A stretch of DNA of 64,000 bases from the NCBI RefSeq assembly GCF_048771995.1, contig NC_133026.1, forward strand, positions 91,902,501 to 91,966,500, written 5' to 3'. Below are positions 25,651-38,345 of the stretch, one piece after another. A model generated the notes under the pieces. That model ran no database searches. It was not told where the DNA came from and saw nothing but the letters and a program-made list of their open reading frames with translations. The first letter of the stretch is position 1; each line of letters starts with the position of its first letter. Source of the stretch: Taeniopygia guttata (taxonomy: Eukaryota > Chordata > Aves > Passeriformes > Estrildidae). Position numbers and translations under genes: made by a program.

Positions 25651-27489
25651 CATGTCATGGCCACTGATTTCCACAGAATTTAGAAATTTAGATGCATACA
25701 AAAATCTGTGTTTGAAACAATAAGACTAAACAGTTCTTTCACTGTTAGTAAAAATAGTCACTGCTTTTTGAAGTGATAATTAAATAGGGGCAGTCTGTAT
25801 TACAGGATTATCAGCACGTCTTGTAGAGGCCACAAGCTCTTTCTGCCCAATGCCAGGTATAGAAGCTTCTGTAGGTGCACTCGTGCATCTTTCTTACCCC
25901 TTGAAAGCAGCAGCAGAGTAGTGACAGGGCAGCATCCATTACAGGACTAGAACATGTACCTGCAGTGCACAAAGAATTTTGCAATGGATCCCTTCTCATG
26001 ATATTTGCAAAAGCAGGCTGGCATTCTCTTCATGCGGAGGGAGAGCAGCACAGCCCACCCAGGAGCTGTTTTTGACCATTGCTAGTGATGGTTGCCTGCA
26101 GTGAGATAGCTAACAGAAGTATTAAACATTGATACATTTCAGTGTGCCAATTGACTGTGCATTTTTAATAGACTCCGGTATTCTCTCCTAGTGGAAAGAT
26201 TTATTTTACTTTAAGAATATATAGGGCTGTGCTTTCAGTACTTTTTCTTTGTTTAACAAGCAGCTCTCTTGCTGAAAACCCAGTAGACCACAAAACCAGT
26301 CAGGGGCTTTTATCCAGGATGTCTGACCCATCGCCTGACAATAATTAGTTCAGGTTAATTACAGCAAATCTGTAGATTTGCAGCCTGAAATAATCTCATC
26401 CCCTAAGCTGAACCCTCCAGAGGTTTCTTTTATGAGCTCTGCATCCTAAGGGTGGACTTAAAGTAATGAATTTGTCTCTAATAAGATTCATAGGTTTGTT
26501 CCCTAAGCAATGGTGTCAATTATAGAATCTAACTCTGATGGCTTATTTTGCTGAAAATAGAGATATTGAGAGTTTTTAATGAAGCATACAGGATTGTTAA
26601 CGCTTTTGTTTAACTCTTTGCGTTGTTGGAAAGCATAAAAATACAATTATGCAAAATATCATACCACTTTCTAAGTATTTCTGTGTGTGCCAATAGCTAA
26701 TTTCCTTCTGCTCTATAATGGAAAAGGTTAATGTAATGACTCTGAGATTTCATTTGGAGATGTTCCAGAAGAGTGTCTGAGTATTTGCTGCACTTAATGG
26801 CAGGAAGTAATAAGTGAGGTTATGTATTGGTGAAAAATATTTCATGTACTGAGAAGATTAATACTGGAGAGAGGCACATGGGGCACAAGCCTGAGGCTTC
26901 CTCCTCAATTCTGGCACAATATAATATGTCCATACTTGATACGTGCCCTTCTGTAGTTAGCTCTTCATCATTAACAGAGCAGACAGGAAATCTCTGGGGA
27001 ACGTGGTATCGGGAGAAGAGAGGGGACCAGATGTAGGATTCTCTGCTCTCCTGCAAGTGAGTGGCAGACACCTCCACCTGGGAATGCTGGCCAGATGGTT
27101 CTGGTACCAGCAAGCCGCCTGCATGGTAAGATAATGCTATCAGAACCTTAAAGGGTTTGACTCTACCCCGACTATTCCGATATCTGCACTAATATTTAGG
27201 CATAGTTATTGTAGTTAGGAAGATGAACCACCATGTCACAGCTTCATTTCAGCATTTTATTTCACATGAGACTGCTTACTTATGAAAAATTTAACACCAT
27301 CGCGTATGAAAGATTTAGGCCTTTATTTCAAACTTTTAAAATTTACTTTTAATTGAGATCCTATTCCTGCTGTCTGAGTCAGTGCAAGTCACAAAACTAA
27401 GGTTTCAAGCTGGAGAAAAAGCTCCAGTCATTGATTTTACTAATTTAATAATGAAATTATTATTTTGCTTTTAGTATTGTCTTTTTAAA
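25651..27489. other. Intergenic, no gene recognised
   Basis: No gene seen. The part at about 26300-26700 is rich in TAATTA-like motifs and contains an imperfect palindrome (GCAAATCT gt AGATTTGC). It could be a conserved non-coding element, but that needs an alignment to decide. Confidence 0.45.
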
Positions 27490-27760
27490 AGGACATCTAG
27501 TAATAGGACATGGGAGAATGGCTTTAAACTAAGAGAGGGCAGGTTTAGATTAGATATTAGGGTGGTGAAACACTGGAACAGGTTGCTCAGAGAAGTTGTG
27601 GATGCCCCATCCCTGGAAGTGTTCAGGTCCAGGCTGGATGGGGCTTTGAGCAAGCCTGTTCTCGTTGAATTTGGCCCTGCCCATGGTAGGGGGATTTGAA
27701 CAAGGTATCTCTAAGGTCCCTTCCAACCCAAGCCATTCTGTGATTCTATTCCATGATTCT
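27490..27760 (+). mobile_element. CR1 LINE 3' fragment
   Basis: Clear avian CR1 3' end, forward orientation: 'gaacaggttgctcagagaag' near 27577, 'ccatccctggaagtgttcag' near 27607, 'aggctggatggggctttgag' near 27631, 'aaggtcccttccaaccca' near 27713, then the tail 'ccattctgtgattctatt' with a second decayed unit to 27760. About 270 bp remain of a 4.5-kb element. It matches the consensus better than the copies at 7.7 and 25.5 kb, so it is probably younger. Confidence 0.9.
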
Positions 27761-28565
27761 ACAAAAGAAGAGACAATGTTCAAGGACCCTCTACACCGCT
27801 GGAATGACATCTTCGAGAATGAAACTGGAAGAGGTTAAACATGGCAGTAGTCATCACTGGGAGGGTGGATATGTCTAAGCAGCAACAGTTCACCTACAAT
27901 AGCTCATAATACTCAAAGCACAATTTACTTTAGCAAGGTAAATTGCTGGAAAATTGAAGTTAACCCTGCACTGCTGGCAGACTGCCACAAGAGCTTGGTC
28001 TTCTTCCTGGCCAGGGGTAACACCAGCAGGACAATGCAAGCTATTTTTCAGAAAGAAAAATAGATCAGCTTTTAGATCAGCTGTGATTTCTCTGCAGTTT
28101 CAGCTGAGTGGGTGAACTTAGAGGCTGTTGGGTCAGACTGGACAGGCTGCCATGGTCTGGCTGACACAGGGAGCGGGGATTGAGGACTGTGTCCCTCCTT
28201 GCCTTCCCCTTGTCCACCGGTCCACTGAATTCTCACATTTTGCTGACTGCTATGCTTAATTTTTCACTGATCTCCTCTCTGAAGGCTGCTTATCTAATGA
28301 AGTCAATTTCAGTGCACATTTGAAGCAATAAACGTATCCATTAGGAAGAATATTATTTAGAAAAGAAGATAAATGCACTGGAGATAGAGGATTAAAAAGA
28401 AAACTTTCTCTAGGTTAAGCACAGATCAGACGCTTGCAGTGACACACATTTCTTAGCTGGAAAAGGCTGGAGCACTGTATTGAATTTACATGTCAAGGCT
28501 TTGGATAGAATAATCTCTTCATGTCCTTACCTTGACCTATCAGCTTTTTGTCCTATTTTTCCCCC

Positions 28566-28611
28566 ACTCCCCTTCCTCAGCAAGACTCTCATCTTGCTGA
28601 GGAGGGGGAGT
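28566..28611. repeat. 20-bp inverted repeat with 6-base loop
   Basis: The left arm at 28566-28585 (ACTCCCCTTCCTCAGCAAGA) and the right arm at 28592-28611 pair over 20 positions with one T/G mismatch, which would be a G-U wobble in RNA. The loop is ctctca. The stem stops sharply at both ends, so it is shorter than a typical pre-microRNA. Confidence 0.8.
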
Positions 28612-31600
28612 GAGAGAGCAGTTTGGTGGGCACCTGATATCCAGCCAAACTCAACCCCAAGATCTTAACTTTTAATGGAAAAATTACTGGATCTCTTCTT
28701 TTCTCCACAAGGTCTGGGATTGTGTTTCTGGAGAAGGAAACTCTGAGAGCCCAAAAGGACTGATTGCTTCTCTCAAATGGCAATGCTTCAACATCAGCTG
28801 CTGTTCTTTGTTTCAGGGCAGGGATCTGAACCTACAAATTAGGTTGTACATGGGTATCCACTCTGCTGGAGGGAAGAGAGGGTCCACATCAGCCTATCTG
28901 TAGATCATGCTGCCCTCTTATTCATTCATGCAAATAAAGAAATAAAGACAAGCTATCGAAGGCTGTACCTGCAGCCTGGTGATTCCAACGTTGGGCTTAA
29001 ACACAACTTGATCCTGGGACATATTACTGGGGGGAGGTGAAGGATGATCATATCAGAAAATTTTCTTCTGATGTTGAGTGAAATAAAAGTTCTGCAAATT
29101 TTCACAACTGTCGTAGAGCTAAAAAATTGTTTTTCAGGTGGCCCTAGAGATTGACAGGTGGTATTAATTACGTAGAAGGCTGCTTTGGCCACCTCTGCCA
29201 ACACACCCATTACGAAATTATCGAGCAGGGGTTTAGGAAGGGGAGGCACACAGTTTGCTCTCTTCTGTTAAACCTGTTAACTCAACATTGCAACATATTT
29301 TGTCACATAACAACCCTCCCCTGTGGAACGACCACAGGAAAGCTCAGGTGTGCAGACTAGCCATTGTTTAATCCTGTCTTGCAGTCGGAACTCTCCTCAC
29401 TTGGAACCTGTAGCCTGTTAATTGCCTTACCCTCATTTATATGATAAGTGGTTCATTTCCTTTATTGTGATTGAATCCCCTCCCTATATTACAAGAAAAC
29501 TGGAGCTGCAGAGAGTGCTTGATTGGATTTCATTGCTGTAGGCCATTTCTTAAACAGGTTACAGGTTGACAAACATAGAAGGGGGATCAATATCCATCCT
29601 TTGCCTCATTGACAAGCTAATCTTTTCAGTAAACATTTCATCAGTACCTGCCATTTGTATACACACCTGCCTCGTGAGGATGGAGAAAGCTCTGCTTTAT
29701 AAGGTTTAGGTAACTAATAAATGAAAATCATTAAGATAGCATTTTTAGGAAAATGGCCTTTCATTGCCTGCAGAGTATAACCAAACACATTTCCAAGCAC
29801 TCTTAATTTTGATTAGGTTGCATTACACTCAGACCTGGTGTCAGCTCCTGTTTCTTTAACTCAGTCTGTGCTGCTCTCTCTGGAAAGGTCTCTCCCTAAG
29901 CCCAAAATCTCACACTTGCCAGAGCTGAAGATATTAAATGAGCTCAGGGGAACTAAACTGTCTCTTTTTCAGGCATGTGGCCTGCCTGCTTTCTTCCTGT
30001 TTTTTTGTTCCAATGCAGATAAGAAGGGCTGCCACACTCAGTAAAGCGACATCCTCCTCTCTTATCAGAGGTAACAGGGCTCTATTTTGAGTTGGGATTG
30101 AAGTTGGGGCTCTACTAATAATTTAAAACCCATGAGTCACACTCCAAAAGAAAGCAAGAGCGTTATGTTAAATGTGTTGGGAGACATTTTTTTTTTGCTT
30201 TTGTGTCACATGTTGAAGCCCACTTCCCCCACAATGATGTGGGCTAGAAACAGGCATTGTCTCTGACATAAATAAGGGCCAAGAGAATCACTGCATTTAG
30301 GCTTCTTTTACAGTCCTGCATATCAGAATTGCATGTCTGGATGACAAATTCTGCCAAAATTGGTGATGCTGGATTTCAGTCTAACCTAAGATGGAGCATT
30401 TACACATTCCTTGGAAGAATGTGTTGACAGGAAAATTAAGTAATTCTGATATGGATACTTTAGTAATAAGTTTATAATTATCCTCCTGTCTTTATTATTA
30501 ACCAAAAAGTATATCTTAGTGATATGAACAGGATCTGAAGCATGGCAGGTAATTTATTTCTTTTACTAGCCCTTCCTCTACTGCCAGGATCCAGAACTAC
30601 TACTGGGTGTGCTAGAGGACTGAACTATTTCCTCTTGGACTTCGGAAATGCCACCAGCAGAAGGATGAACACACGACAAATATTCCTTTCCAGGTAGAAA
30701 AGCCTCCCTTCAATGCTCACCACGGCTAACAGAAGAGGGTCTGCTGGGGCAACCTGGCTACTGGTGCATGTGCTGCTTTAGCTAAGCTGGCTCTGATCCC
30801 AGCTACAGGACCTCACATTACTCCAGGTTTAGGCAACACTAAGGCTTCTAAGGCATCTCCATACAGGACTGCCAGTGGAGGCTAGGATGGGATGTACTGG
30901 TCCTCTGCAGTCATATCATACAGGTAGGATACTGCACCAGCTCTGCTCGTGGTATGTGTTTGTTCCTTTGGACATCTTTAATTTGCCATCTCACAAAGTC
31001 CTGCAAGTCCAAAACAAGTCCCCTGCAATCATTTCAGAGGCAAACTGTTTCTCAATTTCTCACTAATTTTCCTGTTTCTCTGACACAAAGAAACTCTTCA
31101 AAGTCACACAGTAACACTTTCCAAGCAAATACATTTTGCAGAGTAGAATGTATTAGAAGGGGAGATTTCCCCAGGTGTAACTTCACTGGCACCATTTTGG
31201 TGCTGAATATCACTAGTGAAAAATGAGGGGGTACCCCTACTCAGTGGCATCAGAGTGTAAAGGCAGTGTAAAGGTCAGGGGAACACATACACAGTTCCTT
31301 TTCTCCCCAGTGGAGTATTTCAATCAGTATTATTTTGAAATAATAACTAAAAGCAATGCATCTTGGAAGTCAATTCTATCATCTATATAATAGTAGGGAG
31401 AACAAGTAGAAAGCAAGAGATCAGGTAATGTTCAGCAACCTGAGAAAGTATTTAATGTAACATTTTCGCAGCATATTGGATTCCCTCTTTTCTTTTATCA
31501 AGCTGGTCCATGTAGGCCTGAGAACTTTTATTTTCTATACTCTTCAATTAGCAAAAGCAATGTTAGAATACATCTTTTATTTGATGGGCAGACTAGAATA

Positions 31601-31613
31601 GAAATGTAATAGC

Positions 31614-31639
<26 letters not shown>
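31614..31639 (+). repeat. A26 homopolymer
   Basis: Uninterrupted run of 26 adenines. I could not recognise a retrocopy or transposon on its 5' side. Confidence 0.9.
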
Positions 31640-31644
<5 letters not shown>

Positions 31645-33591
31645 TACCCATAGGTTAATTGCCAGCAAATGTTGCTCAAGCGGTCCTGGGTATGTTGATT
31701 AATGGCCTCAGTGAGCAGCTGAAAAATAGCCAGGCTGCTGGAAAGATCATTAGCAATTTTAACTCCTCAGCTATTGTGATGGGCATAAAGAAACAATTGC
31801 TAACATATATAATGCATTTTCTGAGTACAGCAGCACACTGAAACCAGTATAGCAAGGGAGAAACAATCACTGAGTTGTTCTTGAATTCAATTTTATAGAA
31901 GTTTACAAGACAGAGAAAGAAAATATTTTTTTATTCTTGTTTTTCCAAAGCTTTTGGACATCTCCTTGATAAATGCATGGGAGGTTTTATACATAAACAC
32001 AAATAGTCAGTTCTGCTCATTAAATCCTATTATTTGAAGGAGAAGAGGAACAGAGATGCTGTGTGAAAAATACCGTGCCAGCAAGCGTGGTAAAGGTACA
32101 GCAATATAAAGCAGAGCCTTTTGACAGCACAAAGCTGGCAGTCCAGGGGCTGAGGAAAAGAAAGATGATCATCCAAGCTGCCTTTCAAGATGATCTTTTG
32201 AAAGCTCTGAATACCACTGCCTCCAGAAGACCATGTTCCTTTGGGGAATTCATGACAATATCTCTCCTTATCCAGAGTGGCCGCAGACCCTGAGGGTGCC
32301 AGAGTGCCAACTGAAGTTTTGGGAAGGAAATATCTCAGCAATCAGAAGAGGGGAATTCAAAGCTATTACAGACCACTCCTGGCCATTTACACCACATAAA
32401 ACCAGGGCAAGGATCCCAGCATCCTCCTTTGGATAGATACCCAGCTCCACAAACAGTCATAAATTGCCTCTTTCTACCTAAGTTCTCAGAAAAGAAGGAA
32501 ACTCCACCTTCAGGCTGACTCTTCCTAGTGAGGCTTCTGCAGGCTAGAGCATGGCCCCACAAAGTCCTGAAGCACTGCATGCAGGAGGCTGGGAAAACAG
32601 ACAGCTGAGAAGAAAGCTCATAGAAACATGCCTGGATACATGGCACTGAATACTTTGTTCAGGAACAAAGCAGCCGCCAGAAAGTATGATCAGGTTCCTT
32701 GGAATGGTGTACCTTTCAGCTGAGTGTGTGGGAGGCAGGGTGTGTTGGTACACAGGTCTGTCAAAACCAGCTCTGTGCTGCTGAATGATGTTTCCAGCCC
32801 TACGAGTCCTCAACTCACTTCAGGCATAGCTGGGGCATCTCCTCCGTCTGCTCCACTGCACAAACCAGACATGCACAGAAGATATTTGGAAGTCCTGCTG
32901 ACATTTCTGTCAATCCTCCCATATTCTTTGGGCCACCTGCACTTCCTTCAGCCCTAGGAATTTCACAATGACCTCTGCCCACCAGATCATGTCCTTACTG
33001 AAGAGTAGCATAAGGGTGATACACTCATGAGCAGTCATCGCTGTCTCCTGGACTATCCTTTGGTAAGCCCTGGTCAAAGATACAGGCACCATATAAACCC
33101 TTTATGAAGCATCCCTACTGCTAAGAGCCCTCTCTTCCTGACATTTTTGTGTGCTAACCCAGACAAACTTGTGACACCTACTGTCAGAGACTCCATGATC
33201 CATATTAGCACTCAAATCCCAGGAGGGGGAAATAAAACAATCCTGAACGACAAGAGAAAAAGGGTGGCAAGAAGCTGAAGGCTATAGCTGGCTGATAATT
33301 AGACAAGTTCAATTGTAGCAGGCTCCTGGAAAGCTCATCAGGAACAATCCCTCACATGGTTTCAGAAAATATGCAACAGGAAATTACAGCCTGAAGGCAC
33401 TGTGTTCACTAGCAATTCCCAACCGAGGAAAAGAGAGACGACACAAACCAAAATAATTGCATAAGACTCTCTGAGCTTTACATGCAAGCTCTGCACTTGT
33501 CAAGGGAAGTGGGCAAGCAGCCAAAAGGGACACAATATGTCACTAATTATCAAATATAGGAGAGAAATAGCCGGCTTGTTGGAGAAACAAT

Positions 33592-33772
33592 TCATAGAAA
33601 CAGGGAAACATAGTATCTTTTATGTTGGAAAAGACCTTTAAGACTATCAAATCCAGCCATGAATCCAGCACTGCCAATTCCAGCACTAAACCATGGCCCT
33701 AAACTCTGAATGATTTAAATATCTTTAGGGATGGTGACTCAACACATTTCCCACAATTTAACTGTCTGGAGC
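33592..33772 (-). mobile_element. CR1 LINE 3' fragment
   Basis: Inverted CR1 3' end. It begins with a decayed tail (tcatagaaac... at 33592), then 'ttggaaaagacctttaag' near 33626, 'cactgccaattccagcac' near 33670 and 'agggatggtgactcaaca' near 33727. Each is the reverse complement of a well-known stretch of the CR1 3' end. The element is on the - strand, 5'-truncated and moderately diverged. Confidence 0.8.
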
Positions 33773-34629
33773 AAGGAATTTGGTAAGGTATCTGTGATGG
33801 AAGGGCAGGGGGAAATCCCTTCATGCTCCTTTCACTTGGCATAGTTTTTGTATTGGGGCTTTTAAGAGGAGATTCAGCCAGTGTACAGCACAGACACAAA
33901 GCATGCCAGGCACTCTAAGCTGTTTGCTTTGGGTAAGAAACATACAGGATAGGTAAATTTGCACAGCAGTTTGCCACTGTCATAAGGCAAATGAGCCCTT
34001 CTTGGCAATCCCACAAAAAAGCCAACTCTCTGTTGCAGAAAGCTTCTCTGTTTTGCAGAAAGCCTAACTAAATGGTGGGGAATGAAGAAAAGTGGAGGCA
34101 GGAGGAGTGAGGAAGCCACCTGCATCCCCTGTAGCCTGGAAGGACACAGCTTTCCCTCAGATGGGAGAAAGTACTAGAGGTCCAGCCAAGCTGCCCTGAA
34201 GCAGTGTTCCAGGCAGTGATTCCAACTTCTGTGCTCTGCTACTCCCGACACATCGACAGACATCCATCAGTACACGTTCAGGTACTCAGCACCTCCTTCT
34301 CCCCATGCCTAAGGCCAGAGTGGACGTTTAGCTATTAAGGCAGGGCTACAAAACAACCCCGGGAGCTGTGTCAGCCAGGACACTTAAATAAACGCCAGCT
34401 TTTTGTGAATTTCTATATTGTTGCTTTGTTTTCTGACAGCTGAATGTGGATTTTGGATGCAGGTGCGGGTGGACCTGCAGCCCCCGAGCCGTAGCTACAG
34501 GTGCAGACACCGGGCTCACCAAAAAAAAGGGCAGAATATAAAGCCCTTCCTTGGTCCCATCACTTTATCTCACTGTGCGTTTGGGTGGGCTCAGTTAATC
34601 CCCTTCCAAGCCGCATTTTCAGTCAAATT
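33773..34629. other. Intergenic, no gene recognised
   Basis: Sequence between a CR1 fragment and the CpG island, with GC content rising towards the right. No exon recognised. Confidence 0.5.
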
Positions 34630-34856
34630 GGTGCAGCAGAGCCCCCGGCTGCCGCGGCGTGAGGAGCGCTCGGCCGGGGCGGAGCGGCGGGGCCGGGCGG
34701 ACGCGCGGGGCTCGGCTGCCCCCTGCGGGCCGCGCCGGGGAACTGCCGGGCAGCGCCGGGCGGGGCTGGGAAAGGCGGGCGGCCCGAGGCGGCAAACCGC
34801 GTACTGCGCTGAGGGGAGAGCTGACCGCGGAACCGCGGCACGGTTCGGGCTGGCAG
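34630..34856. promoter_or_regulatory. CpG island, possible orphan promoter
   Basis: About 225 bp of very high GC with dense CpG (for example gctgccgcggcgtgagg near 34648, ggacgcgcggggctcggc near 34699, ccgcggaaccgcggcacgg near 34825). GC boxes of the gggcgg/ccgggcgg kind recur, for example near 34694 and 34758. The surroundings are AT-rich and no gene with a first exon here is recognisable. In vertebrates, CpG density like this outside a known gene usually marks a promoter, so it may start a lncRNA, an unrecognised gene, or an upstream or downstream transcript of a neighbour. Long open frames cross it on both strands, as expected where stop codons are rare. Confidence 0.6.
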
Positions 34857-35462
34857 GAACCTTAAACATCATCGAGTTACAGTCCTCCTCGTCAGCCCCA
34901 TCCGGCCCCGCTTGGAACACTTCCAAGGATGGGGGTACGCGCAGTTTCCCTAGACAGCCTGCTGTCAGTGAAGAATCTCTTCCTAATATCTAATCCAAAC
35001 ACACCTGCTGTCAGTTTAAAGCTATTCCCCGCATCACTACGTGCCCTGGTGGAAAGTTCCTCTCCAGCTCTCATGCAGGTCCCTTTTACGCGCTGGAAGA
35101 ATCTACAAAGTCTTCTAGGCACCTTCTCTCTTTCGGGCTGATCAGCCCCACCTCTCTCAGCCTGTCTTCACAGGAGAAGAAAGCCCTCTGATCATCTTCA
35201 TGGCCCTCCTCTGAGCTCAGTCCAGCAGGCCCACACCCTTTTAACACCAGAGGCCTCCGATGCTCCAGGGATGCAGTACCCTGGGAGCAGGCAGAAGCTC
35301 TCCCCGGAGCACAGCGGAGGGGCAGAATCCCCTCCCTTGCCCTGCTGGCCACACTGCTTTGGGCGCAGCCCAGGACGGCGTTGTCTTTCTGGATTGCCCA
35401 TTTGTCGGGTCATGCTGAACTCCTTGTCAACCAACAGCCTCAAGTCTCCTCAGGAAGAGATT
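34857..35462 (-). mobile_element. CR1 LINE, about 600 bp, inverted
   Basis: Reverse-oriented CR1 that directly abuts the CpG island. It runs from its 3' end ('aaccttaaacatcatcgagt' near 34858) through 'cagcctgtcttcacagg' near 35159, 'atggccctcctctgagctca' near 35200, 'ggggcagaatcccctccc' near 35319, 'cctgctggccacactgct' near 35340 and 'cagcccaggacggcgttg' near 35368. These are antisense to the end of the CR1 ORF2 (reverse transcriptase) and its 3' UTR. On the - strand the conserved LDIRK-FFT motif of the ORF2 C-terminus is readable near 34960-35000. It is broken as a protein. No intact tail repeat is seen. Confidence 0.85.
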
Positions 35463-36779
35463 TTGTTCTTTCGGGGAGGTCACGGAGGGAAGCTGGTAAT
35501 TGAAAATGCTTAATGCAGACTTTCTTTTTCAGCATCTTTTAAAGACCAATCCCAATACTTCCGCAAATGCTCTGTTATGATTTAAACTAGAAGACTAGAA
35601 ATTAAGCCTCAGACCAACAAGTATTCCTCCTCTTTCTCCAAAAAGACCTTAGAAAACAGGTATTTTTCGCAGCTTAGCCTTTTCTTTGTTCCCAGGGCAA
35701 ATGTTGCTTCTACCTCTAAAACTCTGAGGAACATCTTGTTTTGTTCTAACCTGACAGGAGATAACCTTTCTTTGCCACCTCCCAACATCCACAACTCTCC
35801 AAGATGTGGTACGGTGGGGCACACAGAGCCTTTTTAATACTACGCTGGCAAGTCAAGGTTCAGTGTACAATTCCAAAAAATCATATGGCTTTTGGGTGAG
35901 TCGCATCAGCAACATTACCCTTCCCTTTGCATTTGGACTCCTACATACACCATGGTTTGTAGCACAGCCAGAGTTCATTTGCAGAAGGTATCAGCATCAC
36001 AGTCTTGGGTCATGAAAAAATAAATTAACAGTCTGGGAGTTTTTAATCCTTACAATCATACTTGCACGGACTCTTTGTGGAGTGCATGAAGCAAGCACTG
36101 AGGCTATTTGAGTGGCTTTGTGTTTTTTCCAAGTCCAGTTACTTCTGCTGCCCTCTCAAGATGGTCTGTCTAAAAATGTCCAGACGTCCACCTGCCGTTA
36201 TCATTTTAAATAAAGATAAGTAAAGCCTTGTTTTTGTTTTGTTTTCTCTCTTTATCTACCTTCCCATGTCTCTCTGAACTTAAAACCTAGGTGGCAGCCA
36301 AGATTCTGACTTGACTCACTCAACTACAACATGTACAGTTTTGCATCAATCATTCAAGGAATTATAGGGCCAATAGCATAAAAGTCATTAGAAAAAACAG
36401 ATTTTTTTAATACTGCCAATTTCTTTAACATCAGAATTTAACTTTACGTCAGTTGCAGCAAGCCTGTTATTTTTTATAGAAAGTTCTGTTTTCATTCCCA
36501 TCTTTCTTGTCAGCTGAGGGCTGAGGGGAGGAAGGCCCCAAGGCTGCAGTTCCTGAAACACACACACACCTGAGTGGGAGTCGAGTGGGTTTTCTTTACG
36601 GACCTGCTGCATGATTCAGCCTCTCTTAGAAGGTCTCTTCTTCCTTTCATGGACTATAATAGTTGCTGCTTTTATTTCCCCCCATGTTACGAAAGAAATA
36701 ATGTCATAGGTTAATGTCCTGGAAATAAAATTTTATGATTATTCGACAAAGAATCAGGTAACAGCAAAGGCTTGAGTAG
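35463..36779. other. Intergenic between CR1 and the GLIPR2 3' end
   Basis: No gene recognised. It contains T-rich and GTTTT runs near 36228-36250. Part of it could belong to a long 3' UTR or a downstream read-through transcript of GLIPR2. Confidence 0.45.
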
Positions 36780-38184
36780 TTCATATTCAAAAATATTTAT
36801 TTTTCAGTTGTTCATGATACGTGTCAAATTCTTGGTTACAGCAAAAAAGTTGTAACAAACAGCATCACAGTGACAAATAATCAAGCCATAAGAGTGAAGT
36901 TTATTACAACTGTGTAAACAAAAAAAAGTATTTCTGTCATGGCACTGTCCATGAACCAGATTATGGCATACAGAATCCCAGCAAAAGTCAATAGAAACTT
37001 TTGTAAAGAAAACAAACCCCCAAATTGTAGAAGAGTATGCCAAAATGGCCCAATCCACATTTAATCAGAGATAAGAGTGTCCCCAGAATTTTTGCTTGGC
37101 TTGTTCTTTAGGAAATTAAATCTTCATTGTTTTCAAGGCATCAATCCAGCATGTGAAATAGTACTATTATTGAATAATATGAATAAAGAGCATACATCTC
37201 TTAATTATGACAATGTGAATACCCCTACTGTTACATTATTAAAGGAGATGAGATGATTTTGGAATGTTATTGCCTGTATAGCATGACACCTTTAAGAGAT
37301 ATTCCTCAGGAAATAAAAATAAGTTACTGAGAAATAAAATCCAAAGTACACCATCAGATAAACTTTTTTGTGCATAAATATAAAAAAAGTAGAATCTTAT
37401 TTTTATGCAATGAAAGTAAACAATTTGATTATAATACAAGGTACATACTGTAAACTGTAGGATACACTTTGAACGAAAAATATACTAATCTCAAACATAT
37501 TTTATTTATCAGCATCTAAAATGAGATTTTAAAACCTTAGGGGTTTTCTTTTAGATCATGCATTAGTTACAGCTTGCTTGATGGCCACAGTTTTGCCAGC
37601 AGCCTTTTAGTGTTCTGTGAGAGCCTCTTAATAAAAACACACAGGTCTGAATTCCACTACATTTTACACATGTACCTTTCATACAGGAAGTTTTGCATAT
37701 GTTCCATCTGCAGAGAGTAGGTCCCACAACAGCAGGAGGTAAAGACAGAGCAACCAAGGTACAGTTATTAAAAAGTGCTGGACAGTTGGGAGTACACAAT
37801 ATAATTACAAGCTGGTATCTTCAGTTTACAGAAAGCTATACATTTGTTTGTTCAAAAAAAAAAAAAAAAAAGACATCCAACATGTGCTTACTCACATGCT
37901 GACACAGAGCTCATGCAAACAATTAGAAAAAAATCTTCCCCATTTTATCCTTCAGAAATGCTGCTTATAGTTCATCCTCAAATAAATTGAGGTTCCCTCA
38001 TAAACAGAAGGGGCCTGATGTGCAGATTGACTCAAGCAAAATGTAATTGTTTCCTGCACACTGAGACATGAACAGAAGTATCAAAGAGGAGATTTCATTG
38101 AATTGGGCTTCATTTCAACACTGTTAGGTCCAAATCCAAATTCACTTGTCATTAAGTAATAAGACTACCTTAAAAAAAATAAAG
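36780..38184 (-). other. Probable 3' untranslated region of GLIPR2
   Basis: Sequence following the GLIPR2 stop codon on the - strand. Canonical AATAAA hexamers on that strand occur at 37501-37506, 36900-36905 and 36796-36801, so the 3' UTR could end near 37.48, 36.88 or 36.78 kb, possibly with alternative polyadenylation. An A18 run on the + strand at 37854-37871 would appear as a U-tract in the mRNA. The end I give is the most distal candidate and is uncertain. Confidence 0.4.
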
Positions 38185-38345
38185 TTATTTTCTTGGAGGA
38201 AGAACATTTTCTTCATAATAGCCTGGATTTACCACATTTCCAGCTGGATCATATCTAGCCACCACAAACGTTGAGCCATCACTAGCAGATGCCTTTCCAA
38301 CTCCCATCTTTTTTGTGTTCTTCCAAACCATTGCTGTAAAGTGAC
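38185..38345 (-). CDS. GLIPR2 coding exon 5, with stop
   Basis: 161 bases after the acceptor tttcttcag. It encodes [17 protein letters not shown] and [20 protein letters not shown] to the terminal ENVLPPRK, with TAA at 38185-38187. His103 and the CAP signature around it are intact. The human FPAGNVVNEGFF segment is here [12 protein letters not shown]. Confidence 0.98.

Larger units (their letters stand above)
27761..33590. other. Intergenic, no gene recognised
   Basis: No gene recognised. It includes the strong hairpin at 28566-28611 and the A26 tract at 31614-31639, both listed separately. The part from about 32000 to 33150 has somewhat higher GC and several overlapping short frames on both strands, but none resembles a known protein. 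Confidence 0.5.

Noticed and set aside
28566-28611. Hairpin as a microRNA precursor
   Set aside because: The whole hairpin is 46 bases with a 6-base loop and no extension of the stem. Typical precursors are longer. Kept only as an inverted repeat.
34418-34993. Open frame of 191 codons across the CpG island
   Set aside because: It crosses AT-rich flank, the CpG island and the inverted CR1. The Arg/Gly/Ala-rich content follows from base composition, since GC-rich DNA has few stops.
1-36000. CLTA or CCIN, expected next to GLIPR2 from human synteny
   Set aside because: No clathrin light chain exon and no long BTB-Kelch frame was found on either strand. They may lie beyond the left edge or be rearranged.
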